Positions 8,603 through 16,708 of a stretch of DNA of 64,000 nt are shown here, one piece after another. Below the pieces are notes generated by a model. That model was not told the DNA's origin and made no database searches. It saw nothing but the letters and a program-made list of their open reading frames with translations. The DNA lies in assembly GCA_902766885.1 (NCBI GenBank), contig CACXFS010000010.1, forward strand, positions 30,127 to 94,126. The letters run 5' to 3'. Origin of the DNA: an uncultured Ruminococcus sp. GTDB taxonomy: Bacteria > Bacillota > Clostridia > Oscillospirales > Acutalibacteraceae. The stretch's first letter is position 1. Every line of letters begins with the position of its first letter. A program made the translations under genes and the position numbers.

Positions 8603-8831
8603 TCGAGTACCTCGACACGCAATCCGGCAGGGTACCCCTTCAGGCAATTCGGCAGGGTGCCCCTGCGGGCAATTCGAGCCTAAAAGTTAGTTTGTAAGAA
8701 AAAATGGCAGCCCGACTTTTATGTTGATATATCGGTTGCGTTTCTTACATTATTAGAAATCCGGAGCGAAGCGACCATTAATTCCGAATTACGCATTCCG
8801 AATTCCGAATTTATTCAAATACGGTGATACT
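8602..8831. repeat. Repeat mosaic after ilvB
   Basis: A family F palindrome starts on the last base of the ilvB stop codon (gtcgagtacctcgac). Two short tandem units follow (ggcagggt.cccc..aggcaattc). Next comes an inverted pair around aaaagtt..ccgacttttatgttgatatatcggt, and the gap ends with family G motifs (attccgaattacgcattccgaatt) just before the next gene. No open frame is supported. Confidence 0.7.
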
Positions 8832-9278
8832 ATGACCAAAGGTGAAATTGCAAAACAGAATTTCGAAAACGGCTACAACTGCGCTCAGGCGGTACTGCTT
8901 GCTTTCTGCGACGAGTTGGGTTTTGACAAAAACACCGCCGCAATGCTTGCCGCTCCGTTCGGCGGAGGTATGGGCAGGTTGCGTGAGGTTTGCGGAACTG
9001 TAAGCGGAATGTATATGGTTCTGGGACTTGCAAACGGTGACGACGAAAAAGCTCAGCTTTATAAAAACGTTCAGTCGCTTGCGGAAAAGTTCAAAACCGA
9101 CAACGGCTCGATAATCTGCCGTGAACTGCTCGGACTTCGCATAGATGGCAAGGACGACCCCACTCCGCAAAAGCGCACGGCTCAGTATTACAAAAGCCGT
9201 CCGTGCTCCGAGCTTTGCCGCTATGCCGCAGATTTAATTGACGAATTTCTTTCTGAAAACAAAAAGGAAAACATATGA
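8832..9278 (+). CDS. C_GCAxxG_C_C family protein (putative redox protein)
   Basis: This 148-residue cytosolic protein belongs to the family named for its cysteine pattern. C-GCA appears as YNCAQAVLLAF near residue 17, followed by AAPFGGGMGRLREVCGTVSG, a later Cys in IICRELLG, and CSELCRYAA near the C-terminus. The family is common in anaerobes and is thought to bind metal or act in redox chemistry, but the activity is not established. GGTGATACT precedes the ATG. The following HAD gene overlaps by 4 bp, so the pair is translationally coupled. Confidence 0.85.
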   Translation: MTKGEIAKQNFENGYNCAQAVLLAFCDELGFDKNTAAMLAAPFGGGMGRLREVCGTVSGMYMVLGLANGDDEKAQLYKNVQSLAEKFKTDNGSIICRELLGLRIDGKDDPTPQKRTAQYYKSRPCSELCRYAADLIDEFLSENKKENI

Positions 9279-10129
9279 ATTCAAAAGATATAAAACTTAT
9301 CGCCCTTGACCTTGACGGCACTGTTCTGACCGACAACAACACGCTTTCCGACAGGGTAAAGCGCTCACTTGAAAAGGCGATTCAAAGCGGAATTGAGGTT
9401 GTTGCCGCAAGCGGCAGACCGTACGGCTCAATGCCGAAAAACGTACTTGAAATCGAAGGACTTAATTACTCGATAACCTCAAACGGTGCGGCTGTTCACG
9501 ACAAAAGCGGCAGGCGTATTCATTCCACTCCGGTAAGTGAAAATGACGTAATAAGTCTGCTGAAAATCACCGAGGGACACGATTTGATTTTCGAGGCTTA
9601 CGTTGACGGACTGACCTACACCGACAGCCGATACACTTCAAATCCACTGAAATACGGTTGCAGTGAGGCTTACGTTGATTACGTCAAGGCTTCGCACGGA
9701 CACATTGATAATATGCGTGACTTTATCTACAATCACCGCAAAGAGCTTGACAGCATTGAAATTATCTGCACCGATGCGAAAAAAAGAGCGTACATAAGAC
9801 AGCTTATCAGCGACAACACAAGCGGATTTTACATAACCACATCGTCCGAAAATTTCATTGAATTTATGGACAGGAGCGCAACAAAGGGCAGTGGTGTGGA
9901 ATGGCTTTGCAACCATCTGGACATTAATAAAGAACACACCTGCGCCTGCGGAAACGCCGACAACGACGCCGATATGATTGAACAGGCGGGACTTGGAGCG
10001 GCTGTTGAAAATGCGTCAAAGCTTTGTCTTGACTGCGCCGACATTATCGTTCCCTCAAACAACAACGACGGCGTTGCAAGGCTGATTGAAATTATACTTA
10101 ATACAAACGAACAGGGCAGCTCAAACTGA
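9275..10129 (+). CDS. Cof-type HAD-IIB family phosphatase
   Basis: This 284-residue haloacid dehalogenase superfamily hydrolase most likely dephosphorylates sugar phosphates or similar small molecules. Motif I is LIALDLDGTVLTD (nucleophile and acid Asp), motif II is VAASGRP, and motif III/IV is CGNADNDADMIEQAG. The C2 cap between them places it in the Cof/YbiV subfamily. The ATG overlaps the end of the preceding gene. A terminator begins inside its last codons. Substrate specificity cannot be read from the sequence. Confidence 0.92.
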   Translation: MNSKDIKLIALDLDGTVLTDNNTLSDRVKRSLEKAIQSGIEVVAASGRPYGSMPKNVLEIEGLNYSITSNGAAVHDKSGRRIHSTPVSENDVISLLKITEGHDLIFEAYVDGLTYTDSRYTSNPLKYGCSEAYVDYVKASHGHIDNMRDFIYNHRKELDSIEIICTDAKKRAYIRQLISDNTSGFYITTSSENFIEFMDRSATKGSGVEWLCNHLDINKEHTCACGNADNDADMIEQAGLGAAVENASKLCLDCADIIVPSNNNDGVARLIEIILNTNEQGSSN

Positions 10130-10150
10130 AAAGCTGTCCTGTTGTTTTAT
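10110..10150 (+). terminator. Terminator of the C_GCAxxG_C_C-HAD pair
   Basis: The stem AACAGG.CAGCT pairs with AGCTGTCCTGTT and is followed by tgtttt. The left arm lies in the last codons of the HAD gene. Confidence 0.7.
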
Positions 10151-10171
10151 ACTATTATTGCAATAAAAAAG
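10146..10171 (+). pseudogene. Possible 3' remnant of a module-2-type toxin gene
   Basis: TTTATACTATTATTGCAATA followed by an A-run matches the 3' end of the intact peptide gene at 11749-11771 at roughly 24 of 26 positions. The 5' part and start codon are missing. A family F repeat begins exactly after the A-run. An orphan antitoxin-like RNA lies 370 bp downstream in the expected orientation. The sequence is short and AT-rich, so chance similarity is possible. Confidence 0.35.
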
Positions 10172-10475
10172 TCGAGTGCCTCGACACGCAAATCTCCGAA
10201 TTTATAATAGTGCGTGTTGTATAGAAAGGTTTGTTTGCTGAATTAATGTTGATATATTGGTAACGTATAGCCTTTCAGTGTAGGGAACAGTCTTGACTGT
10301 TCCGTGGGTTTACAGCTAACCTATAGGTAATCGGAACGGTCAAGACCGTTCCCTACACTAGTAAAATATACAAAAATCCAAACCTGCGGCAACGCCGCAT
10401 ATAAATTAATTCGGGCATTAAACTTTTGATTTATTCCAACCTATCCACTCGACCTCAATTCCGAATTCCGCATTT
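10171..10475. repeat. Composite intergenic repeat (families F, core, A, G)
   Basis: This is one of the fullest mosaics. Family F palindrome is at 10171-10193. A core with tgcgtgttgtatagaaaggtt and ttgatatattggtaacgta follows. Family A paired palindromes are at 10279-10357. A gcggcaacgccgc mini-hairpin is near 10386, and a family G tail (caattccgaattccgcattt) is near 10456-10475. The core also occurs at 29243-29470, 39457-39643 and 50230-50330. Confidence 0.75.
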
Positions 10476-10537
10476 AAATAAATTATGGTTTATCGTCACA
10501 AATAATGACTGAAAATAAAACTTACCTGAATGGATAG

Positions 10538-10638
10538 TCAAAAAATAAAAATAGCCGCCCAACCCTGGAAAAGTTAGCGGCTAAATTCTTTCAGTTTTAC
10601 CTTTTAGGGGCTAACCGCTTATACGGTCTGCCTTATCT
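10538..10638 (-). ncRNA. Orphan antitoxin-like small RNA
   Basis: A transcript of about 100 nt is predicted on the minus strand. It runs from a consensus promoter (10645-10672) to a hairpin with stem TAGCCGC/GCGGCTA (10552-10583) and a T-run. Its first roughly 40 nt match those of the small RNA at 11762-11855 almost exactly, including ACCGTATA (10620-10627) and GCGGTTAGCCCC. No intact peptide gene faces it. It could therefore act in trans on the peptide mRNA at 11.65-11.8 kb, or be a relic of a broken module. Confidence 0.55.
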
Positions 10639-10644
10639 GTTTTT

Positions 10645-10672
10645 ATTATATCAAATTTTCAAAAATTGTCAA
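10645..10672 (-). promoter_or_regulatory. Promoter of the orphan small RNA
   Basis: On the minus strand, TTGACA (10667-10672) and TATAAT (10645-10650), both perfect consensus, are spaced 16 bp apart. The -35 to +45 region is nearly identical to that of the small RNA in module 2. Confidence 0.75.
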
Positions 10673-10680
10673 ATCAGCGG

Positions 10681-11469
10681 TTACTCAACTTCGCTAACGG
10701 AAATTTTTTCGTACTCGTAACCGTTTAATTTGAGCGTATCGCCCTCAAGCGAATACTCGTACTCGTCTGTCATTTCATCTCCCATTGAATAGGTTGCTTT
10801 AATCTTCGAATTTTCTGCCGTATAAGCGGCGTAGTTGAACATGGTGTTGTACTGGTTGTGATACATTATTCCGCTTCCGTCAAAGTAAAAAGTTTCCTCG
10901 TCCTCCGACTTCCACGCACCAAGCAAATCTTCGTCAATTTTTACGTTTTCAACGCTCGGAACGCAGTCAAATCCATCGAGCCTCTGCATAGAAGTTGTTG
11001 AGCCGTCCTCGTTTTTGGTGAGCGTAATTGTATTCTTATCGTCCGAGAGCTTGTAGGTGTACTCGCCGTTTAGTCCGAAAATCATCTGAGTTGTAAAGGT
11101 GTTTTTGCCGTTCTTCTGCTCTACCTCGTATTTACCGAAGTATCCTGCATTATCAATGACCATAGCCGCTCTGCCCTCGCCGTTAAAGCTGAATACAAAA
11201 CTACCGTACTGAGAGCCCTCGCCCTCGGTGATTTTCCACGCACCCGTAAAATCATCACCTTTTTCGGCGTATTTCGGGAACGGAAGATTTGTGTTTTCTG
11301 CATTACCGTTTGACGAGGTGCTCGGCTGAGTAGTTTCCTGCACTGTAGTTACAGGGGCAGTTGTCTGATGTTCGGACGATGACGAGCCGTTGTCGCCGCA
11401 GCCCGAAAAAGCCGCCGCTGTTACGGCTACAAGTATAAGCGAAATGATTTTTGCGTATATTTTTTTCAT
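10681..11469 (-). CDS. Lipoprotein with two beta-rich repeat domains, function unknown
   Basis: This is a secreted, lipid-anchored protein of 262 residues. The open frame extends to 11535, but the ATG at 11467-11469 is preferred. It follows GGGAGA and gives a proper lipoprotein signal peptide, MKKIYAKIISLILVAVTAAA, ending at lipobox FSGC. A Ser/Thr/Gln-rich linker follows. Two related beta-rich units then begin FTGAWKITEGEG and LLGAWKSEDEE, each about 75 residues, with aromatic residues at similar places. This resembles lipocalin-like or META-like solute-interacting domains. I do not recognise a specific family, and the neighbours give no pathway. Confidence 0.75.
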   Translation of the reverse strand: MKKIYAKIISLILVAVTAAAFSGCGDNGSSSSEHQTTAPVTTVQETTQPSTSSNGNAENTNLPFPKYAEKGDDFTGAWKITEGEGSQYGSFVFSFNGEGRAAMVIDNAGYFGKYEVEQKNGKNTFTTQMIFGLNGEYTYKLSDDKNTITLTKNEDGSTTSMQRLDGFDCVPSVENVKIDEDLLGAWKSEDEETFYFDGSGIMYHNQYNTMFNYAAYTAENSKIKATYSMGDEMTDEYEYSLEGDTLKLNGYEYEKISVSEVE

Positions 11470-11615
11470 TATAATTATCTCCCATATAAAAAGTATAACT
11501 AAACATAATGCGTAATAAACGCATGTGTGTTTCACAGCAACTTTCTATCTTAAAAAAGTGTTCTGCAACAACAATTTTATATTTTATACTCTGCGTTGTC
11601 AATATACAAAAATAA

Positions 11616-11644
11616 TTGATTTTCCTGTTGAATTATGATATGAT
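11616..11644 (+). promoter_or_regulatory. Promoter of the tiny peptide gene in module 2
   Basis: TTGATT (11616-11621) and TATGAT (11639-11644) are spaced 17 bp apart. The predicted mRNA starts near 11650 and leaves a leader of about 60 nt before the peptide ATG. Confidence 0.6.
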
Positions 11645-11709
11645 TTTTGAAAATAAGGCAACCTATACGGTAGGCGGTTAAGTCTTGTCCCTGCAAGGGG
11701 GTGTTGCTG

Positions 11710-11775
11710 ATGGAATACATAATAATAGCTTTTGCAATTATTCTTTATACTGTCATTGCAATAAAAAAGAAATAA
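11710..11775 (+). CDS. Tiny hydrophobic peptide, candidate type I toxin (module 2)
   Basis: A 21-residue membrane peptide begins MEYIIIAFAIILYTVIAI and ends in three lysines. AAGGGGGTG precedes the ATG, and a CCCTGCAAGGGG hairpin in the leader overlaps that Shine-Dalgarno, so translation may be controlled by structure. The stop codon lies in the stem of a bidirectional terminator shared with a convergent small RNA. The leader carries TATACGGT (11664-11671), which is complementary to ACCGTATA near the 5' end of the small RNA. It has the same layout as module 1 but a different peptide. Toxicity is inferred from architecture only. Confidence 0.62.
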   Translation: MEYIIIAFAIILYTVIAIKKK

Positions 11776-11855
11776 ACCGCCACTCTCCACAGTAGACGGT
11801 TTATTTTTTAATCTTTCGCTTTGGGGCTAACCGCTTATACGGTCTGCCTTATCTG
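11762..11855 (-). ncRNA. Candidate antitoxin small RNA of module 2
   Basis: An RNA of about 95 nt is predicted on the minus strand. It starts just after the promoter at 11861-11888 and ends in the shared terminator. It overlaps the 3' end of the peptide gene as an antisense RNA. Its 5' part can form a hairpin (GGC..ACCG with CGGT..GCC) whose ACCGTATA segment (11836-11843) can pair 8 of 8 with the peptide mRNA leader. The direct repeat read from opposite strands resembles DRa/DRb of the enterococcal par loci. Confidence 0.58.
11771..11805. terminator. Shared bidirectional terminator of module 2
   Basis: A perfect 9 bp stem, AATAAACCG with CGGTTTATT, is flanked by an A-run on the left and a T-run on the right. 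It includes the peptide stop codon. Confidence 0.75.
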
Positions 11856-11860
11856 TTTTT

Positions 11861-11888
11861 ATTATATCAGATTTACTACAATTGTCAA
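11861..11888 (-). promoter_or_regulatory. Promoter of the small RNA in module 2
   Basis: Perfect consensus TTGACA (11883-11888) and TATAAT (11861-11866) lie on the minus strand with 16 bp spacing. It is stronger by consensus than the facing peptide promoter, as expected for an antitoxin RNA in excess. Confidence 0.75.
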
Positions 11889-11962
11889 GAGGTAGGGACA
11901 ATTCCAAAAATCATAAGTAATACAACCAAATAAAATAATTGAGTAAAATTTATATTTTGTTA

Positions 11963-11991
11963 TTGATAAACCGAAAGTGATTTGTTATAAT
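11963..11991 (+). promoter_or_regulatory. Promoter of guaB
   Basis: TTGATA (11963-11968) and consensus TATAAT (11986-11991) are spaced 17 bp apart, with the guaB ATG about 50 bp downstream. I see no purine riboswitch in the short leader. Confidence 0.65.
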
Positions 11992-12015
11992 AAAAGTTAA
12001 TAACTAATTCTTTAA

Positions 12016-13521
<1,506 letters not shown>

Positions 13522-13527
13522 TAATCA

Positions 13528-13580
13528 ATTCGGAGCGGAGCGACCAATAATTCCGAATTACGCATTACGCATTACGAATT
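13528..13580. repeat. Family G repeat between guaB and glcK
   Basis: The sequence attcggagcggagcgaccaa is followed by a run of attccgaatt and acgcatt units. The same block occurs at about 8757-8815, 17741-17767, 19211-19241, 26626-26653, 39650-39683 and 57727-57757. Confidence 0.75.
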
Positions 13581-13611
13581 AAAAAAAATAAATTATAAAG
13601 GATGTTCTAAA

Positions 13612-14562
13612 ATGTATAGACTCGGTATTGACCTCGGCGGTACTAACATTGTAGCCGGCGTAGTTGACAAAAAATACAAAATCGTTGCTAAGGCTTCCTG
13701 CAAAACTGCCGTTCCCCGTCCCGAAAGCGAAATCTGCGACAGCATGGCAGAGGTTGCAAAGAAAGCCGTTGAAAAAGCAAAGCTCACTATGGACGACATT
13801 GAGTCCGTAGGTATCGGCGTTCCGGGTGCAGTTAACCCGAAAACAGGCATAATCGAATACTCCGCAAACCTCTTTTTCCACAACTGGGAAGTTGTCCAGA
13901 TGATGGAGGAAAGACTCGGCAAAAAGGTTCACATTGAGAACGACGCTAATGCGGCAGCTCTCGGCGAGTACCTTGCAGGCAGTGCAAAAGGTGCAAGAAA
14001 CGCAGTTGCAATCACACTCGGCACAGGCGTAGGCGGCGGAATTATCATTGACGGCAAAATCTACAGCGGCTCAAACTTTGCAGGCGCTGAGCTCGGTCAT
14101 ATGGTTATCGTCAAGGACGGCAAGGAATGTGCCTGCGGCAGACGAGGCTGTTGGGAAACATACGCTTCCGCAACAGGACTTATCAACCTTACAAAACAGA
14201 AGATTCTTTCAGAAAAGCTTGAATTCAGCTATATGCTCAAGCTCTGCGACGGCGACATCAACAAGGTAAACGGCAGAACAGCGTTTGACGCAATGCGTGA
14301 CGGCGACCCGACTGCAAAATCCGTTGTTGAGGAGTACATAAGCTATCTTTCATGCGGACTTGTAAACATAATCAACATTTTCCAGCCCGACGTTCTCTGC
14401 ATCGGCGGCGGAATTTCAAACGAGGGCGAAAATCTCCTCGGTCCCGTTCGTTCATACGTTGAGCGTGAACGCTACACAAAGCACAACGACAAACAGACAG
14501 TCATCTGCAAATGCACGCTCGGCAACGATGCAGGCATTATCGGAGCTGCTTATTTGAACTGA
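13612..14562 (+). CDS. glcK: ROK family glucokinase
   Basis: This enzyme phosphorylates glucose to glucose 6-phosphate with ATP. The 316-residue protein has the ATP-binding start RLGIDLGGTNIVAGVV and the substrate segment IENDANAAALGEYLAGSAK with catalytic Asp. It also has the phosphate loop LGTGVGGGII, the ROK motif LGHM near residue 160, and the zinc-binding CACGRRGCWE cluster. There is no N-terminal DNA-binding domain, so it is a kinase rather than a ROK repressor. AAAGGATG precedes the ATG. It probably feeds free glucose released by MalQ and amylase, encoded elsewhere in this window, into glycolysis. Confidence 0.93.
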   Translation: MYRLGIDLGGTNIVAGVVDKKYKIVAKASCKTAVPRPESEICDSMAEVAKKAVEKAKLTMDDIESVGIGVPGAVNPKTGIIEYSANLFFHNWEVVQMMEERLGKKVHIENDANAAALGEYLAGSAKGARNAVAITLGTGVGGGIIIDGKIYSGSNFAGAELGHMVIVKDGKECACGRRGCWETYASATGLINLTKQKILSEKLEFSYMLKLCDGDINKVNGRTAFDAMRDGDPTAKSVVEEYISYLSCGLVNIINIFQPDVLCIGGGISNEGENLLGPVRSYVERERYTKHNDKQTVICKCTLGNDAGIIGAAYLN

Positions 14563-14584
14563 TTCCGTTGTAACACAAAAAATC

Positions 14585-14620
14585 ACCGCCTTGTACGCAT
14601 ATATAAGGCGGTTTATTTAT
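14585..14620 (+). terminator. Terminator after glcK
   Basis: The stem ACCGCCTT pairs with AAGGCGGT across a 12-nt loop and is followed by ttatttat. It separates glcK from the rpmH promoter. Confidence 0.75.
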
Positions 14621-14732
14621 ATTAACCGCTTCTTTATATTGTGACGGTCAATACCACCAACTACATTATATTGTATAATAAAAAATGCGCTTTCATGCCA
14701 TAACAAAATTTTCTCTTTCCGAAATAAAACAC

Positions 14733-14761
14733 TTGACGAAATTTGAAAACTACGGTATAAT
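14733..14761 (+). promoter_or_regulatory. Promoter of rpmH
   Basis: TTGACG (14733-14738) and TATAAT (14756-14761) are spaced 17 bp apart, about 40 bp before rpmH. No plus-strand promoter this strong is obvious elsewhere between rpmH and jag. Confidence 0.7.
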
Positions 14762-14802
14762 GCTATATTGCAAGGTTATATTTTGAAGGGAGGTTTTCAC
14801 TT

Positions 14803-14937
14803 ATGTTGAGAACATATCAGCCTAAGAAGCTCCACAGAAAAAAGGAGCACGGTTTCAGAAAGAGAATGGCTACATCTAACGGTAAGAAAGTTTTAGCAAG
14901 AAGAAGAGCTAAAGGTAGAAAAAGGTTGTCTTATTAA
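14803..14937 (+). CDS. rpmH: 50S ribosomal protein L34
   Basis: This is a 44-residue, highly basic ribosomal protein. It begins [18 protein letters not shown], continues with [20 protein letters not shown] and ends RKRLSY, which is the invariant L34 pattern. GAAGGGAGG precedes the ATG. It heads the conserved cluster rpmH-rnpA-yidD-yidC-jag. It is short enough to be missed by length-limited gene calling. Confidence 0.98.
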   Translation: MLRTYQPKKLHRKKEHGFRKRMATSNGKKVLARRRAKGRKRLSY

Positions 14938-14942
14938 GAAAA

Positions 14943-14975
14943 AAGGCCACTTTGTTCGGTGGTCTTTCTTTTTTA
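14943..14975 (+). terminator. Attenuating terminator between rpmH and rnpA
   Basis: The stem GGCCAC pairs with GTGGTC (one G-U) and is followed by tttctttttt. Its position 6 bp after rpmH suggests partial termination, giving more L34 mRNA than rnpA mRNA. Confidence 0.65.
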
Positions 14976-15003
14976 GTGCGCTTGATTGCCCGGTGGTGTA
15001 ACA

Positions 15004-15339
15004 ATGAGTGAATATGTCACTTTGAAGGATAACAGGGATTTTTCCCGTCTGTATAAAAGGGGAAAATCCTTTGTAAGTCCTGTACTTGTAACTTATGTAA
15101 TGAAAAATAAAAACAATAACCTGCGTTTCGGAATTACCACAGGCAAAAAGGTCGGCAAGGCTGTTAAACGCTCCAGAGCAAGGCGTGTTATCAGAGCAGC
15201 TTACTACGAACTCTATCCCGATATAAAGCAGGGATACGACTTTGTTTTTGTCGCAAGGGGAAAAACACCCTATGTTAAGTCGCAGACTGTTTTGGACGCT
15301 ATGAAAAAGCAATTAAAAGCTGCTGATGTTTTAAGATGA
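15004..15339 (+). CDS. rnpA: Ribonuclease P protein component
   Basis: This is the basic protein partner of the catalytic RNase P RNA, which trims tRNA 5' ends. It is 111 residues from the ATG at 15004, preceded by GGTGGTG. An upstream in-frame GTG at 14986 would add six residues and overlap that site, so it is less likely. The RNR motif region reads KAVKRSRARRVIRAAYYE, and FGITTGKKVG is the family signature before it. Confidence 0.96.
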   Translation: MSEYVTLKDNRDFSRLYKRGKSFVSPVLVTYVMKNKNNNLRFGITTGKKVGKAVKRSRARRVIRAAYYELYPDIKQGYDFVFVARGKTPYVKSQTVLDAMKKQLKAADVLR

Positions 15340-15359
15340 TTTTATTTGCAAGGTAAAAA

Positions 15360-15593
15360 ATGAAAAAAATACTGATTGCTCTGATTAAATTCTATCAGGC
15401 CGCCATTTCTCCGCACTTAGGAGCTAACTGCAAGTACATTCCAACCTGCTCGCAGTACGGAATCGAGGCTATTGAGCGCTTTGGCGCATTAAAGGGCTTT
15501 GCACTCACGCTTTGGCGTATTTTAAGATGCAATCCCTTTTCAAAGGGCGGCTATGACCCTGTTCCCGAAAAAAGGACAGGCAGGAGAAATTAG
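15360..15593 (+). CDS. yidD: Membrane protein insertion efficiency factor YidD
   Basis: This 77-residue protein helps YidC insert membrane proteins. Conserved features are [20 protein letters not shown] and [12 protein letters not shown], then [13 protein letters not shown] near the C-terminus. The spacing of the three cysteines is normal. It lies 20 bp after rnpA and 58 bp before yidC. Confidence 0.96.
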   Translation: MKKILIALIKFYQAAISPHLGANCKYIPTCSQYGIEAIERFGALKGFALTLWRILRCNPFSKGGYDPVPEKRTGRRN

Positions 15594-15651
15594 CAACACG
15601 CATATTGTATTTGCTGTGATTGCACATTTTACTCAAAAGTGAGGTAACAAT

Positions 15652-16638
15652 ATGCAAATCTTCGGATTTCTCGGAAGCTTGCTGGGCTACATACTCTGGG
15701 GAGCTTTCTATATTCTCAAGGATTTCGGTCTTTCTATTATCGTATTTACGCTCATTGTAAAGCTTATTCTGTTCCCGTTTTCCGTTAAACAGCAGAAGTC
15801 TATGGCGGGTACTGCAAGACTTTCCAAAAAGCAAAAGGAGCTTCAGGAAAAGTACGGCAACAACAGAGAGAAATATTCGGAGGAGCTTAACAAGCTCTAC
15901 GAAAAGGAAGGCGTAAAGCCTATGGGCGGTTGTCTTACGACAATCATTCCTCTGATTGTAATCTTAGGTATCTTCTACGCAGTTGCCTATCCGCTTACTA
16001 ACACGCTTCACTTAAACAGTGAGGACGTTAACAATGCACTTTCCTACATCAACACAATTCCCGGATATTCCGCAAGCGTTAATCCGACTTATCAGGAAAT
16101 CAGCTTGCTGAAAATATTCCCCAACATTATGAACACCGAGGCTGTTCAGGGAATCTTCAATGCTCAGGAAATTTCTACAATCCAGATGTTCACCGCAGGC
16201 TTTAATACCTTTGGTGTGGATTTGCTTGCAATTCCTAAGGATTACGGCATTTTCTCATGGTATATTATGTTCCCGGTACTCTGCTTTGCCTCAAACATCG
16301 GCTCACAGCTTGTTATGACTATGATAAACAAAAACCAGATGGCTCAGCAACAGGGCTGTATGAAGGTTATGCTGTTTGTTCTGCCGTTATTCTCTGCATA
16401 CATTGCTTACACCGTTCCTGCCGCAGTTGCATTCTACTGGATTATTTCGGCTGTAATCAGCCTTGTTCAGTCAATTGTACTCAGCAAGATTTTCAGTCCT
16501 GCTCAGCTTACTGCAAACTCAGAGGCAAGACACGTTGCCGCCATGCTTGAAAACGAGGCAAAAATTCCTTATGTTTACGCACCGCACGAGCTTAAATCAG
16601 GCGATGGTGCAAATTCAAAGAAGAAAAAGAAGAAGTAA
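15652..16638 (+). CDS. yidC: Membrane protein insertase YidC/Oxa1 family
   Basis: This insertase places proteins in the membrane, alone or with SecYEG. The 328-residue protein has the Gram-positive form without the large periplasmic domain. TM1 is near residues 20-42 (LSIIVFTLIVKLILFPF). It is followed by the basic cytoplasmic hairpin QQKSMAGTARLSKKQKELQ with the family Met-Gly-Gly at EGVKPMGGCLTTIIPL. Later helices include PVLCFASNIGSQLVMTMI and AAVAFYWIISAVISLVQS, and a Lys-rich tail ends KKKKKK. The family position of Arg in the first hydrophilic groove is not obvious and may be replaced by Lys (TLIVKLIL). Confidence 0.95.
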   Translation: MQIFGFLGSLLGYILWGAFYILKDFGLSIIVFTLIVKLILFPFSVKQQKSMAGTARLSKKQKELQEKYGNNREKYSEELNKLYEKEGVKPMGGCLTTIIPLIVILGIFYAVAYPLTNTLHLNSEDVNNALSYINTIPGYSASVNPTYQEISLLKIFPNIMNTEAVQGIFNAQEISTIQMFTAGFNTFGVDLLAIPKDYGIFSWYIMFPVLCFASNIGSQLVMTMINKNQMAQQQGCMKVMLFVLPLFSAYIAYTVPAAVAFYWIISAVISLVQSIVLSKIFSPAQLTANSEARHVAAMLENEAKIPYVYAPHELKSGDGANSKKKKKK

Positions 16639-16708
16639 ATTTTTAATATAATCGCAGCGAGCGACGCCATCGTCGCTCAAATTTCAAACGAAATAAAGGT
16701 GAAAAATC

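Noticed and set aside
10572-11855. Riboswitch interpretation of the conserved ggggctaaccgcttatacgg segments
   Set aside because: The promoters on the minus strand read away from the adjacent large genes, terminators follow within 100 nt, and one copy is antisense to a peptide gene. A small RNA explains this better.
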